Source: Pseudobacteriovorax sp. (GTDB lineage Bacteria; Bdellovibrionota_B; Oligoflexia; Oligoflexales; Oligoflexaceae). From it: 64,000 nucleotides of DNA. Position 1 is the first letter of the stretch, and each line of letters starts with the position of its first letter. A program made the position numbers and the translations under genes. The notes under the pieces were generated by a model. The model searched no databases, was not told where the DNA came from, and saw nothing but the letters and a program-made list of their open reading frames with translations. This document shows, in pieces, positions 17,974-26,991 of the stretch. The stretch covers positions 89,170-153,169 of the forward strand of contig JABSRP010000022.1 of the NCBI GenBank assembly GCA_013215145.1, written 5' to 3'.

Positions 17974-19971
17974 TTGGTAGGGAAAAAATCTGACAAGTCC
18001 GCAAGCAAGTTTTCTCGTAGAAGTTTTGCGAAAGGAGCAGCCGGTGCCGCCGCTGTGGGTCTAACGGGTAGTGCTACGTTAAAAGGTAACGATCAGCCCG
18101 TGGCCAGCGAGTATGATTTTGTGATTGTCGGCTCAGGTGCTGGTGGCGGCCCGCTAGCTGTCAACTTAGCAAAGGCTGGTTTTTCGGTACTGGTGCTTGA
18201 AGCAGGTAGCCGCGATAACGATAACATTGTGCGTGAAGTTCCCTTGTTTCATACCGTGGCATCCGAAGATGAGCAGCTATCTTGGGCCTTCTATACCAAC
18301 CATTATCAAGACCCAAAAAGGCAAGCCTCTGAGCGGAAGCATTACCAGCCTGGAGAGGCTAAGTGGTCTCCTTCAGGCGGCGTTTATTATCCTCGTGGCT
18401 CTACTATCGGTGGTAGCACCGCCGTCAATGCTATGGTGACCCTGCTACCACACCGGGAAGACTTTGATTATATCGCCGATATTACAGGTGACGAAAGCTG
18501 GCGCTCCTTTGATTTTGATGGGACTAGTCCCAACGCTCCAGGGATGATTTTTAAGTATATGAAACGAGTCGAGACATGGCTTCCAGTCAAGCTTTCGGAT
18601 TTCAGTTTGTTGTCTCAAGCACCAAAGCTTGTTCAGATCATTCTGTCAGCAATCCGCTCTCAAGGTCTGGGCTCTGTGATCAAAAATCTGGGAGATATCA
18701 CTGATAGCGATAAGATTCTAGATCCTAACGCTTTGTTTTCGATCTTGGGAAAAGAGGAGGGTATTTTTCAAGTACCCATGGCAATCGGAAACCCAAAAGA
18801 TACCCAAAAAGGTGTGAAAGCGCCTCATGGTCTTCGAGGTGGCGTGAGAAATCACCTGCTTGCGGCTGAAGAGACCTATGCAAACCTAACCATACAAACC
18901 GATGCCTTCGTAAGCAAATTAGTCTTTGCTGGCGATGAGGGTGATGATGCAAGACGCGTCACTGGCGTCGAGTTTATGCAGGGTAAAAAACTCTACAAAG
19001 CTGAGAGGAGATATGCGACTGGTGTCGATAGCAAGAGGTATCCCAAGCAGATCGTCAAAGCTAGATATGAGGTGATACTCAGTTCGGGAGCCTTCAATAC
19101 GCCACAGTTGTTGAAGCTTTCTGGAATCGGACCAAGGAAGGAATTAGAGACCTTTTCTATACCGGTTAGACAAGATTTGCCTGGGGTGGGGACCAACTTG
19201 CAAGACAGGTATGAGGTCCCTGTGATCAGTCAGATGAAAGAGCCTCTCTCCCTTGCAGATGACTGTACCTTTGGCCAACCAGGAGATCCTTGTTTGGACG
19301 ATCTTTTTGAATCTGGAGGCAAAGGATCCATTTATGCGACCAATGGTAGCGGAATCGGAATCATGAAGAAAACTAAAGAGGCTAAACGCAAGGGTGGAAG
19401 TCCCGATTTGTTTGTCTTTGGTATTCCAAGCCGATTTGATGGTTACTACGAAGACTATTCCAAGGTTTCGGTGTCTGAGGCCGATAAATATAGCTGGCTA
19501 GTGCTTAAGGGGCATACTAACAATACGGCAGGTACCGTAACTCTGAAAAGTGTCGACCCACTAGAAATGCCTGAGATTAACTTTAATTATTACGACGAAA
19601 GCAATGATACTAGTGGAGACGATCTCAAGGGGATGGTTGAGGGAGTCAAGCTTGCTAGGGAAACCATGGTACGTGCTCAGGATTTGGTCACGTCTGAATT
19701 TATGCCAGGAGACTCTGTAGCTAGCGACTCAGAAATTGAAACCTACATCAAAACAGAGTACTGGGGGCATCACGCTTCATGCACTTGTCCCATTGGCGCC
19801 GACAACGATCCTATGGCTGTTTTAGATAGCAAATTTCGCGTCAGAGGAATAGAGGGGTTGCGAGTTGTGGACGCCTCTGTATTTCCAAAGATACCTGGCT
19901 TGTTTATCGCCTTGCCCATCTATCTGGTTAGCGAGAAGGCGAGTGACGACATCATTGAGCAATACAGATAG
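17974..19971 (+). CDS. Tat-exported GMC family FAD-dependent oxidoreductase
   Basis: The protein has 665 residues from TTG 17974, which has GGAGGG 7 bases upstream; an earlier TTG at 17947 lacks this. The N-terminus carries a twin-arginine signal (SRRSFAKGAAGAAAVGL), so the folded flavoprotein is exported. Next come the FAD dinucleotide fold (DFVIVGSGAGGGPLAVNLA), GGSTAVNAMV, the second GMC signature (SSGAFNTPQLLKLSGIGP) and the C-terminal active-site stretch EYWGHHASCTCPIG with LRVVDASVFPKIPG. GMC enzymes oxidise alcohols, sugars or choline. Here the exported enzyme probably acts on an alcohol or sterol-like substrate in the periplasm. The cysteine pair in HHASCTCPIG also occurs in related cholesterol-oxidase-like GMC proteins. 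Confidence 0.88.
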   Translation: MVGKKSDKSASKFSRRSFAKGAAGAAAVGLTGSATLKGNDQPVASEYDFVIVGSGAGGGPLAVNLAKAGFSVLVLEAGSRDNDNIVREVPLFHTVASEDEQLSWAFYTNHYQDPKRQASERKHYQPGEAKWSPSGGVYYPRGSTIGGSTAVNAMVTLLPHREDFDYIADITGDESWRSFDFDGTSPNAPGMIFKYMKRVETWLPVKLSDFSLLSQAPKLVQIILSAIRSQGLGSVIKNLGDITDSDKILDPNALFSILGKEEGIFQVPMAIGNPKDTQKGVKAPHGLRGGVRNHLLAAEETYANLTIQTDAFVSKLVFAGDEGDDARRVTGVEFMQGKKLYKAERRYATGVDSKRYPKQIVKARYEVILSSGAFNTPQLLKLSGIGPRKELETFSIPVRQDLPGVGTNLQDRYEVPVISQMKEPLSLADDCTFGQPGDPCLDDLFESGGKGSIYATNGSGIGIMKKTKEAKRKGGSPDLFVFGIPSRFDGYYEDYSKVSVSEADKYSWLVLKGHTNNTAGTVTLKSVDPLEMPEINFNYYDESNDTSGDDLKGMVEGVKLARETMVRAQDLVTSEFMPGDSVASDSEIETYIKTEYWGHHASCTCPIGADNDPMAVLDSKFRVRGIEGLRVVDASVFPKIPGLFIALPIYLVSEKASDDIIEQYR

Positions 19972-20446
19972 ACTTGATTTGGTTATTACGAGTTAGAGTA
20001 AAAGATGGGGCAGTTTTCTCTCTAGTTATGGCGGAGAGAAAACTGCCTCTAAGCTTAGCGGTTCTCAATATAGAGACAGTCTATCTAAGTCCATTCTCTG
20101 GAAGGTCGATTCCAGAAAAAAACCTCAGACCTGATACAAATTTAGCACAGTCACAGTTTTAGACCTATGTAACGCAGAAAAATGTGGCTTGCGTCGATGT
20201 AGGGAATTCGTCCAAGTACCTCAATATGGTCAGATTTTGCCAAGGGTCAAGACGAGACGTACATTCCTACCATGGACTATTTGCAACAAAGTAAACCTGT
20301 GATCCGTAACTTTTTTCACACGTTTGTGGCCTGCATAGCTCTCGCAACCTAATATAAATCAAATCTTTTTATGGCCTTACCATTGGATCGGAGGATGCAT
20401 AAGGTGAGCGAGGCTATGCTGCCTCCAATTGCTATGGAATCGTTCT
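19972..20446. other. 475-bp gap: hairpin, otherwise no gene seen
   Basis: Apart from the hairpin at 20009-20047 I see no convincing coding sequence; the only open frame is interrupted by that hairpin and has no ribosome-binding site. The last 120 bases are likely to hold the promoter of the downstream lipoprotein gene. Confidence 0.5.
20009..20047 (+). terminator. Long hairpin after the GMC gene
   Basis: A perfect 14-bp inverted repeat (GGCAGTTTTCTCTC / GAGAGAAAACTGCC) with an 11-base loop lies 37 bases past the GMC stop. It lacks a clear trailing T-run but is the strongest stem in this gap. It is a probable transcription terminator or RNA 3' stabiliser. Confidence 0.55.
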
Positions 20447-21091
20447 ATGAAAAGCTTTTCTAACCAATGGCTTATGACTATAATAGGGGCTACCCTTGCC
20501 ACGGGCTGTGTATCAACACATATCAACCCTCCAGTAGAATCCCCGGTTGTGGGTGTGGATGCGAGTTGTGCACTAAGTGAAACTGTTGATATCGATGAAT
20601 TTTATGGGGTTACCTGTACACTAGAAAATACCGTGGATGAAACGATCCGGTTTCGTATCTCTGACATCAGCGTACCAAATCCAGAACTAAGTCTAGTGTC
20701 CCAAGACGATGCCGAATCCATAACAGATGCCATAGAAGACCGGCGCAAGACCGATATTCATAACCGAAAGATGGGGACTTTGGCAGTTATTGGGCTCGGA
20801 ATTGTGGCTATTTTATCTGGTGACTCTTCCTTGATGACTGCAGGTAGCGTTGCGGTGGCGGGCGCTGATGGCTACAATGCAGGATCTGATATTTCTGAAA
20901 GCCATAGACAGGCTCAGTACGGAAACGCCACCACCTACGCTTACCGAGAGCATGTGGTTGGTAAACGGATGACTTTACCCAGTCGCCTTTCGACCAAGAT
21001 TAACTTTATCGTTGAGGGGCCCTTTGCTCCGGATACGGTGAGCCTCTGCTTTGCAGACGATCTTGGTTGCATGGATTATCCTGTTAGATAA
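20447..21091 (+). CDS. Uncharacterised lipoprotein with a central hydrophobic glycine-rich segment
   Basis: The protein has 214 residues from ATG 20447; an in-frame TTG at 20429 adds six residues and is less likely. The signal ends in TLATGC, making C21 a lipobox cysteine. The domain around residues 45-85 (ASCALSETVDIDEFYGVTCTLENT) is beta-rich with paired cysteines. A hydrophobic, small-residue stretch (LAVIGLGIVAILSGDSSLM then GSVAVAGADG) lies near 115-145 and may re-enter a membrane. The C-terminus is strand-rich with another Cys pair (SLCFADDLGCMDY). No family is recognised. It is probably attached to the outer or inner membrane. Confidence 0.6.
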   Translation: MKSFSNQWLMTIIGATLATGCVSTHINPPVESPVVGVDASCALSETVDIDEFYGVTCTLENTVDETIRFRISDISVPNPELSLVSQDDAESITDAIEDRRKTDIHNRKMGTLAVIGLGIVAILSGDSSLMTAGSVAVAGADGYNAGSDISESHRQAQYGNATTYAYREHVVGKRMTLPSRLSTKINFIVEGPFAPDTVSLCFADDLGCMDYPVR

Positions 21092-21098
21092 GTATGCT

Positions 21099-21137
21099 GA
21101 AACGACTTGATAGAGTCTCTCTCCATTGAGTCGTTTC
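21099..21137 (+). terminator. Hairpin after the lipoprotein gene
   Basis: GAAACGACT (21099-21107) pairs perfectly with AGTCGTTTC (21129-21137) 8 bases after the stop at 21091. Only a short T-rich stretch follows, so it is a moderate terminator candidate. Confidence 0.5.
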
Positions 21138-21372
21138 TTGCTATTGATCAGACAAGGCTTTGCCCCGCGCTTCCCTTGCTTTGCTGCTAGTCTTTTAAGA
21201 CAGTTTTGTGTCCTTCTCTTTGTTACGATCCCATAAAAATCGTTAGTTAATGTGTTTGCTCTCCAGAAGCCGCATGCTGGGAGTAAAATCTGCCGAGACA
21301 CGGCATTTTCTCTGCGTGCCTCGCTTGATAGTGCTAGATAGCTCTTATTAACTATGTGATAGGGAGTAAGAG

Positions 21373-22038
21373 ATGAAAAAGAATCATTGGTTTAAATCTT
21401 CGATAGTTTTTGGCTTGGCCATTATGGCGAGTACTACTATGGCCAGGCCACTAGCTGAGAGCGATAGGGCGCTCCGAGATCGGGTTGACTTTGGCCCGAT
21501 TCTGCGAAAGCAAGTGCAGACATTTTTTTCCTACGATAGCGCTAAGTTCTTCGCAAGCAAGGGAAAAAACCAAATCACTCTGAAAGCCAAGCCTAAGGGT
21601 ATTCCTATTGTTGGCGAGACTGATGGTCTATTATTGGTTGATGAAACCGGGCTAGCCGACTCTTGCCGGACCGAGCAAGAGATCATCTTGGGAAAAGATG
21701 CTCACCAAACTTATACAGATCTGACCTATGGTTTAGGAGCTGTCGAGGAGTTCTGTAATGAAGATGGGACGGACTGTACTATCCAGAACGATGATAAAGG
21801 CATCTTCTGCCGTAAAAAAACACTAGCTCATATCATGCCGACTCCCATATTTGCCTGTGGACAGCAATATTACTGTGATGGTGACGAACAAAAAGTGATC
21901 CGCCTTGAATTGATCATTGAAGGATTCCAGATGGAAGATCACGGGGTTCCTATGTTTCGGCCGTTGAATGGGGAACCCTCTCACTCGCAAAAGGGGCTGA
22001 TTATCGTAAGTACCGGCTCCAAGCAAAACGCAGAGTGA
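21373..22038 (+). CDS. Uncharacterised secreted cysteine-containing protein coupled to a TIGR02147 gene
   Basis: The protein has 221 residues with a signal peptide (KSSIVFGLAIMASTTMA, cleavage near 25). No family is recognised. The mature part is rich in acidic patches and cysteines (DSCRTEQE, EEFCNEDGTDCTI, GIFCRKKT, FACGQQYYCDGDEQ), consistent with an exported disulfide-bonded protein. The ATG has AGGGAG upstream. Its stop codon overlaps the start of the TIGR02147 regulator downstream (TGATG), so the two are probably translated together. That pairing suggests the regulator controls, or is controlled with, this secreted product. Confidence 0.62.
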   Translation: MKKNHWFKSSIVFGLAIMASTTMARPLAESDRALRDRVDFGPILRKQVQTFFSYDSAKFFASKGKNQITLKAKPKGIPIVGETDGLLLVDETGLADSCRTEQEIILGKDAHQTYTDLTYGLGAVEEFCNEDGTDCTIQNDDKGIFCRKKTLAHIMPTPIFACGQQYYCDGDEQKVIRLELIIEGFQMEDHGVPMFRPLNGEPSHSQKGLIIVSTGSKQNAE

Positions 22039-22904
22039 TGACAGGTATGAATGTATCATCGCCTAATATCGATACGATTATTGATACTGTAGGTTCATCT
22101 GGTGAGCTCCTACGTGAGCTCTATCTCATGAAGAAGAGAGAGCGAAAAACATCTTTAGGTGCGATTTGCCGGTCCATCGGCATTCCGTCCACAGGTTATC
22201 TTTCGGATGTCATGAAGGGCAAGAAAATACTGAATCAAAAATACTGGGAGGCAACGAAATCCTATTTTTCGTTTGATGAGAAACAAAGCATACTCTTTCA
22301 TTTACTATTAGATCGTGATCAAGCACGTAAGCAAAAAAGTCTCGACGACGAAAATAGACTGTCCCAAGACATTGAAATTCTAAGGCAGAGGATTAGCCAT
22401 TCCGATATCCATCGACTCTCTAGTCGCTTTGCCAATCGTGCCTTTGCGCTTGACGTATTCGCTGCCTTAGGGTTGAAAAAGAATCAAGGAGCCACCCTAC
22501 GCTGTTTAAAAGACTTTTTCGGTAGGGCGAAAGCTTTGGACGTTGAGAAGAGTGTCGCCTTACTATTGCAAGAAGGTCTTGTGACGATCGATGACCAAGG
22601 GACGATTAGGGAGGCGAACTTATCCTTTCATATCAACGATAGTGAAGATTTTTCTCACGTGAATTATCTCAAGGATGTTATCTCCGATACTCATCAGCAG
22701 ATTGATCATTGGTATGATAATAAAGAGTTGGCCAACTTCTTTAGCGCTACGATTCCCGTCGCCAAAGAGCAATACCAACAAGTCTTAAGCGAAATAAAAA
22801 TATTTATGGAAGAGCGCTCCATCAAGCTGGTTAGTAAGGATGCTGATAGCTTGGTGAGATTGAGCTTTCAGGCGTTTCCCGTGGCAACGGCTTATCGGGA
22901 ATGA
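22038..22904 (+). CDS. TIGR02147 family putative regulator
   Basis: The protein has about 288 residues and begins inside the stop codon of the upstream gene. The N-terminal region is HTH-like with the family signature (LRELYLMKKRERKTSLGAIC, GYLSDVMKGKKILNQKYWE). The middle holds the FALDVFAALGLKKNQGATL stretch, and the C-terminus ends in KDADSLVRLSFQAFPVA. TIGR02147 proteins are abundant in Bdellovibrionota and Fibrobacteres and have no established biochemical role; the HTH suggests DNA binding. A paralog with the same architecture is at 52239-53195. Translational coupling to a secreted-protein gene is the main context clue. Confidence 0.82.
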   Translation: MTGMNVSSPNIDTIIDTVGSSGELLRELYLMKKRERKTSLGAICRSIGIPSTGYLSDVMKGKKILNQKYWEATKSYFSFDEKQSILFHLLLDRDQARKQKSLDDENRLSQDIEILRQRISHSDIHRLSSRFANRAFALDVFAALGLKKNQGATLRCLKDFFGRAKALDVEKSVALLLQEGLVTIDDQGTIREANLSFHINDSEDFSHVNYLKDVISDTHQQIDHWYDNKELANFFSATIPVAKEQYQQVLSEIKIFMEERSIKLVSKDADSLVRLSFQAFPVATAYRE

Positions 22905-22963
22905 TCGGTATCGAAAAATCGAATCTGGTAGCTCGATTTACAACTCCTCTAATAAGAATTACT

Positions 22964-23365
22964 TTAGTCGAGGTTTATCAATCGATTTAGTTCAGTACAA
23001 AAGTCGATTGCTTTTTGTGTGTTGACTGGGACATGAATGATAGCTTGATTTTTGCTTACCAAGTCCATGAAACTGGCGATAAAAGCTAGATGTCCAACTT
23101 GATCGACTGCAACTAAGCTCATTTCGAATTCTGAAATCGCGGAAAGAGGTGAGGACCCCTTACCTGAATGAAAGATGTTCTTACTGTGATTTATAAACTT
23201 TACGATCTCAGATTCTTCCAACCAAATCTTTGAACACTTGGCAGAAAAACCGTAAGAGCTTGCGTCTATTGTAAATTCGTAGCTCCTTGACCCATTGGCT
23301 TCTAGAAAGTCAGAGGGAATGAATTCGATAAAAGATTTTTCGTCTTCACTACATCTGATGTTCAT
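22964..23365 (-). CDS. Small uncharacterised cytoplasmic protein (immunity-like?)
   Basis: The protein has 133 residues, with no signal peptide or membrane helix. It alternates strands and one helix: FIPSDFLEANGSRSYEFTID, GFSAKCSKIWLEESEIVKFI, and EFEMSLVAVDQVGHLAFIAS, ending in a helix (AIDFCTELNRLIN). The layout recalls small WapI/DUF6228-type immunity proteins that pair with polymorphic toxins, but I cannot confirm this by eye, and no toxin gene lies beside it. GGGA precedes the ATG. It stands alone between a TIGR02147 gene and a secreted-protein gene. Confidence 0.55.
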   Translation of the reverse strand: MNIRCSEDEKSFIEFIPSDFLEANGSRSYEFTIDASSYGFSAKCSKIWLEESEIVKFINHSKNIFHSGKGSSPLSAISEFEMSLVAVDQVGHLAFIASFMDLVSKNQAIIHVPVNTQKAIDFCTELNRLINLD

Positions 23366-23511
23366 ATTTGTAGGTTCCCAATATAAGAGCGTGTAGGACT
23401 GAAATGGGCAAGTCTATTTCGTTTCTGTTATTTATGGAACACTGAAGTTGAATCGACTAAACAGATTGTGGATTGGATTTTCAGTATGAATCGTAATCAA
23501 AGTGAAGGGCT

Positions 23512-23538
23512 CATCCCCATCTTTTACAACTGGGGATG
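23512..23538. terminator. Hairpin between minus-strand genes
   Basis: CATCCCCA (23512-23519) pairs with TGGGGATG (23531-23538) around an 11-base loop, 20 bases beyond the stop of the secreted-protein gene on the minus strand. The stem is GC-rich, but no T-run follows. Confidence 0.45.
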
Positions 23539-23557
23539 ATGTATTTATTCGACTTAC

Positions 23558-24133
23558 TTAGTTTCGCAAGTAGTCTGCTTCCACAGAGTAGTAAGCATCA
23601 AAGTCAACTAAGAAGTCGTGGCTACCGTTGATTGGATCTACGAGCCAGCCGGCCGTAGTATCGATGGCCATCTTAAGTTGGCATCGTTGTGCCTGGTAGT
23701 AACCGGTGCGACCGTTCTGGTATAGGCGCTCGTTATTGAAAAAATTGAAGTTGATGTGGCTTTCTGGTTCGAAGTAGCTGCAGGTCTCGCGGCTTAAAGT
23801 GGCAACAGAATCAACGACATCGCAGGTGATGGCTGCTGTAAAGGCATCGCCATCATAGTTAAGGCAATCGTTGATGAAAGTGACTGTCAAAGCTTCGCCT
23901 TCAGCGGGAATGACCGTAGCTGAAAGATTAGACAAAAACTGACGATAGAAACCATCAGGGCGTCCGGCATAAACTAAGTTAGCGGAAACGCTGACTTCTG
24001 TTCCATTAGAGGAAGTTAGTGCGACGCCGTCTAGTTCAACACCAGGAAATGCTGGGTCGACTTTGCCCGTGAATTGAGCGCTAGCTAGGGTTGAGCTTGC
24101 TAATAGCAAGAAGCTGAAAACAGTCTTTTTCAT
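23558..24133 (-). CDS. Uncharacterised secreted protein
   Basis: The protein has 191 residues from ATG 24133, which follows GGAG; an upstream in-frame start adds 15 residues before the signal peptide and is rejected. The signal peptide (MKKTVFSFLLLASSTLASA) is classical. The mature chain is acidic and beta-rich, with cysteines in FINDCLNYDGD, AITCDVVDS, RETCSYFEPE and QRCQLKMAID that could form two disulfides. The end (GSHDFLVDFDAYYSVEADYL) suggests a compact globular domain. No family is recognised; it is probably periplasmic or released. Confidence 0.6.
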   Translation of the reverse strand: MKKTVFSFLLLASSTLASAQFTGKVDPAFPGVELDGVALTSSNGTEVSVSANLVYAGRPDGFYRQFLSNLSATVIPAEGEALTVTFINDCLNYDGDAFTAAITCDVVDSVATLSRETCSYFEPESHINFNFFNNERLYQNGRTGYYQAQRCQLKMAIDTTAGWLVDPINGSHDFLVDFDAYYSVEADYLRN

Positions 24134-24315
24134 AAGTTGGTACTCCAAAGTTCGTTGTAGGCCGCCAATATAAATCATCGACTGTCTATGTCAATTTAAA
24201 AATGTAGCAAAATTACAAGTAGCGGAGGAAAAATAATTTGTAAAGACTATTCATGGTGGGGTTAAGACTTCTTATCCGTAATATAATTACATAGCTAAGC
24301 TGTTGGGACGGTATT

Positions 24316-24337
24316 CACTCATCCATTTGGATGAGTG
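24316..24337. terminator. Hairpin downstream of the first fibronectin-like lipoprotein gene
   Basis: CACTCATCC (24316-24324) and GGATGAGTG (24329-24337) form a perfect 9-bp stem with a 4-base loop, 15 bases past the stop (minus strand). No T-run follows; probable terminator or mRNA end. Confidence 0.5.
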
Positions 24338-24351
24338 ACGGTAAGTGGGGT

Positions 24352-25599
24352 TTAGAGTTCCGTGAGATAATTCACATTATTTGCAGCGGTTTGCATGACG
24401 ACTTCGGTTTTTACCGTGACGTTGGCGTCCGTGCTTGTAGAGGCATAGCTAAATCCGTGTAGGATGATCTTGCCGAAACGTGCCACTCCGTTTGTGTCTG
24501 TTATTTGAAAATCAAATACTGAGTTTTCATAGACTGCCACTACGGTTCCCGAGTCGTAATAGGAGTCGCCGTCAGCCACAGCTTGATCTCCTGGAATCCT
24601 AGTGGATATGGTGCCGGCAGCCTGCAAGGGATCAGTCGTCATAGGTCCACGGCCGAGAAGTTTGATGCGGCTCGTGGCCGCAGTTGATACCAAAAGGCGT
24701 TGTGGGAACAACGCTCCGTCGTCTCTAGCAACGTAGATATTGTAAGGGACATCAGTTAGGCTATTCGCCTTAGTGACATCACATAGACTGGAAGCAGGAC
24801 AGGGGGTACTAGTTCCTAGAGTTGCAGTAAAGTTCACTGGATCCAAAGTGATCGCCTGATATTGACTCGTAACATAAGCTACATCTTGGCTTAACAGGAC
24901 AGGTGCCGGTGTGTCGTCAGCTAAATTAGACGACCAGCTGATCTCGTCGAAATCACTGCCCAGTACAGCGACCACTAGGAACGTGTAATCAGTTCCGTTA
25001 GTAAGGCCTTTGATAAGGCAACGTTGGATACCCTCACCGTCTTTGAATTCACTGCTGGCGTCTTTTGCCACGGAGATGTTTTCGTTACCCAGATTCGTAT
25101 CGGGAGCAGCAGGATCGTAGCAAACTTGCTTTGCTGTGATCGGTGTCCCCTCTCCATCGTCGGTATCTTCGGTGGCCTGGGTCACAAACAGCCCGCCGCC
25201 ACAGCTCTCGCTCGTGTTTGCGGTGATGCCAAATAAGCCGAAGAAACTGTTGTTGTCCTCGCAGCGGGGGATCGAGGCTTCGCGAAGTGTTGCCTCTTGG
25301 TTGTAACTGTCTTGAGGGTATTGAGGAAGGTTAGCGGAATCGGCGGCGATATTCGCTATGGACTTTCCCTCGATCATATAGACGTGATAGCCCTGCAGCT
25401 CGTCTTCGAAGTTTTGAGCATTCCAACGTAGTTCGATGGATTCGCTACCGGTAACGGTGGTGAGGTTAAGTGGTGGCGATAGATCGTCACGTTCGGCGAT
25501 GTCAGGGTCAGCGCCATCGGCGCAGGATAATCCCAGGCCTAAAACAATGGAAAACGTTAGCGTAGGTATCAGCTGTTTTGTTCTAATGGTTGGTATCAT
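24352..25599 (-). CDS. Fibronectin-III-like lipoprotein, copy 1
   Basis: The protein has 415 residues from ATG 25599, which has AAGGAG upstream. Upstream in-frame codons lie inside the neighbouring paralog. The signal ends GLGLSC (C26 lipidated). The mature protein begins DGADPDIAERDDLSPPLNL, then a fibronectin type III-like domain (SESIELRWNAQNFEDELQGYHVYMIEG), a cysteine-containing middle and a strand-rich C-terminus. The next gene upstream shares the same opening (ADPE..RDDLKSP, GSIDLRW, NFEDDFEGYNVY), so the two are a tandem duplication, with 10 bases between them. They probably act at the outer membrane as adhesin- or scaffold-like proteins; this is inference. Confidence 0.68.
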   Translation of the reverse strand: MIPTIRTKQLIPTLTFSIVLGLGLSCADGADPDIAERDDLSPPLNLTTVTGSESIELRWNAQNFEDELQGYHVYMIEGKSIANIAADSANLPQYPQDSYNQEATLREASIPRCEDNNSFFGLFGITANTSESCGGGLFVTQATEDTDDGEGTPITAKQVCYDPAAPDTNLGNENISVAKDASSEFKDGEGIQRCLIKGLTNGTDYTFLVVAVLGSDFDEISWSSNLADDTPAPVLLSQDVAYVTSQYQAITLDPVNFTATLGTSTPCPASSLCDVTKANSLTDVPYNIYVARDDGALFPQRLLVSTAATSRIKLLGRGPMTTDPLQAAGTISTRIPGDQAVADGDSYYDSGTVVAVYENSVFDFQITDTNGVARFGKIILHGFSYASTSTDANVTVKTEVVMQTAANNVNYLTEL

Positions 25600-25609
25600 G
25601 GCAGTCTCC

Positions 25610-26848
25610 TTAGCGACCTGGTGTGTTTGGGTTGGCAGACAGAAGTAGTTGATAGGAAACATTGCATGATGTGTCGGGGCATGCTGCCTCAGAGACATAA
25701 ATCCAATCATAGTAAAAATCGGCATCGGCTGGCGTGGCACTATCTGCAGCGGCATTGGCAATGACGTAAATATGATTTTTCTCGACTACGATAGACTGTC
25801 CAGGCTGGCTGTAACCTCCGCCTTGGCTAATTGCCGTTGCATCAAATCCACTTAGGTTAGGCGCGCTCTGTACCAAATTGACAAAATTGTCGTCGGCAAA
25901 CCCATTTTCGAAGTAACCAAATGATAAAATAACCGCATTTTGGCCAGTTGCGAAAGTCAGGTTGTCGTTGTTATTGAATTTTTCGAATTGAACCGTTCTG
26001 TCTGTCGTTGTTGCACTGATTGCCGCTGCTGAAACCGTTGTGGCGATCTCCGGGCAGCCATCCGTAGCGCAGGCTGACCTAAGGGTCGCAAACAGTGGTA
26101 GGGCTATTTGGTTACCTGAAGTGATACCTGCACTGGTAGTAACAGCAGTCGCATACTTAGGAACAATACAGGCCACATCGGTAGAGCTTTGCGAGATTTC
26201 CTCACCTTCGTCTTGAACAGCAAAGACGAAAAAGCAGACTTGGCTGCCTATAGCTAGGGTTTCTGGCAACGAGTAGGAAATATTGCCGATGGATGTGATA
26301 GCGCTAGCCTCGGTTTCTTGCTTGACGGTTCCGGTGGGGTCACAGATGCCGCCGTCGATAGGAATACAGGTTGGCAAGTTCGCCTCTTTTGTGGCGGTCC
26401 GTAGTTTATGGTAAGGCAGAGCAGAGAACTTCTTATCTTCGAGATTATACTCCGCTTCGGCATTGTCTGCAGTGCCGGGTAAGGCATATTGATTGGTGGC
26501 CTGGTAGGAAAAGTTAGCCAGAATCGTTCTGGCAGCTTCCACCGCGTCACCATTAGCATCTAGGAGCTGGATAGGCTCACCCTTAGTGATGCCGAATTCT
26601 GTGAGATCAGCATCCGTTACAACGGCGCCATATACGTTATAGCCTTCGAAGTCGTCTTCGAAATTGGCTGTCGACCAACGCAAGTCGATGCTGCCGTTAC
26701 CTTTGTCAACAATCTTCAATGCGCTTGGTGATTTTAAATCATCGCGGGTCACCGCTTCGGGGTCCGCGGCATCGCCGCAGGCTATTGCCAAGGCTAGCAG
26801 GCTAAACCCTGCGACCTTATGAAAGGTTTGAGTCACTTTATACTTCAT
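25610..26848 (-). CDS. Fibronectin-III-like lipoprotein, copy 2
   Basis: The protein has 412 residues. The lipobox sits in LALAIACGDAADP (C24). After it come the same start and FnIII-like block as its neighbour (KGNGSIDLRWSTANFEDDFEGYNVY). Further on there are cysteine pairs (LPTCIPIDGGICDPTG, QVCFFVFAVQ, ACPDTSCNVSYQ) and a beta-rich C-terminal domain. The two copies clearly share the N-terminal third and diverge after it, which suggests selection on exposed regions. The pair is transcribed together (this gene first). Confidence 0.68.
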   Translation of the reverse strand: MKYKVTQTFHKVAGFSLLALAIACGDAADPEAVTRDDLKSPSALKIVDKGNGSIDLRWSTANFEDDFEGYNVYGAVVTDADLTEFGITKGEPIQLLDANGDAVEAARTILANFSYQATNQYALPGTADNAEAEYNLEDKKFSALPYHKLRTATKEANLPTCIPIDGGICDPTGTVKQETEASAITSIGNISYSLPETLAIGSQVCFFVFAVQDEGEEISQSSTDVACIVPKYATAVTTSAGITSGNQIALPLFATLRSACATDGCPEIATTVSAAAISATTTDRTVQFEKFNNNDNLTFATGQNAVILSFGYFENGFADDNFVNLVQSAPNLSGFDATAISQGGGYSQPGQSIVVEKNHIYVIANAAADSATPADADFYYDWIYVSEAACPDTSCNVSYQLLLSANPNTPGR

Positions 26849-26991
26849 TATGGTTCCTTTGCCGTTCAGTCAAAAATAAATCTAGCTAGTACCACAGAGG
26901 ACTCACTGCCAATGGCAGGAAGCCCTCATGACGTTCTATTCTTTTTCCCTATAATCCCAAAAATGACAAGACATTCCTGGGTGACTTCGGA

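Noticed and set aside
19974..20162. 62-residue frame after the GMC oxidoreductase gene
   Set aside because: It runs through a perfect 14-bp hairpin that is better explained as a terminator, and it has no signal, domain or ribosome-binding site.
22964..23365. Calling the small 133-residue gene a confirmed immunity protein
   Set aside because: The fold only loosely resembles WapI/DUF6228 proteins and no toxin gene lies beside it, so it is described but not named as one.
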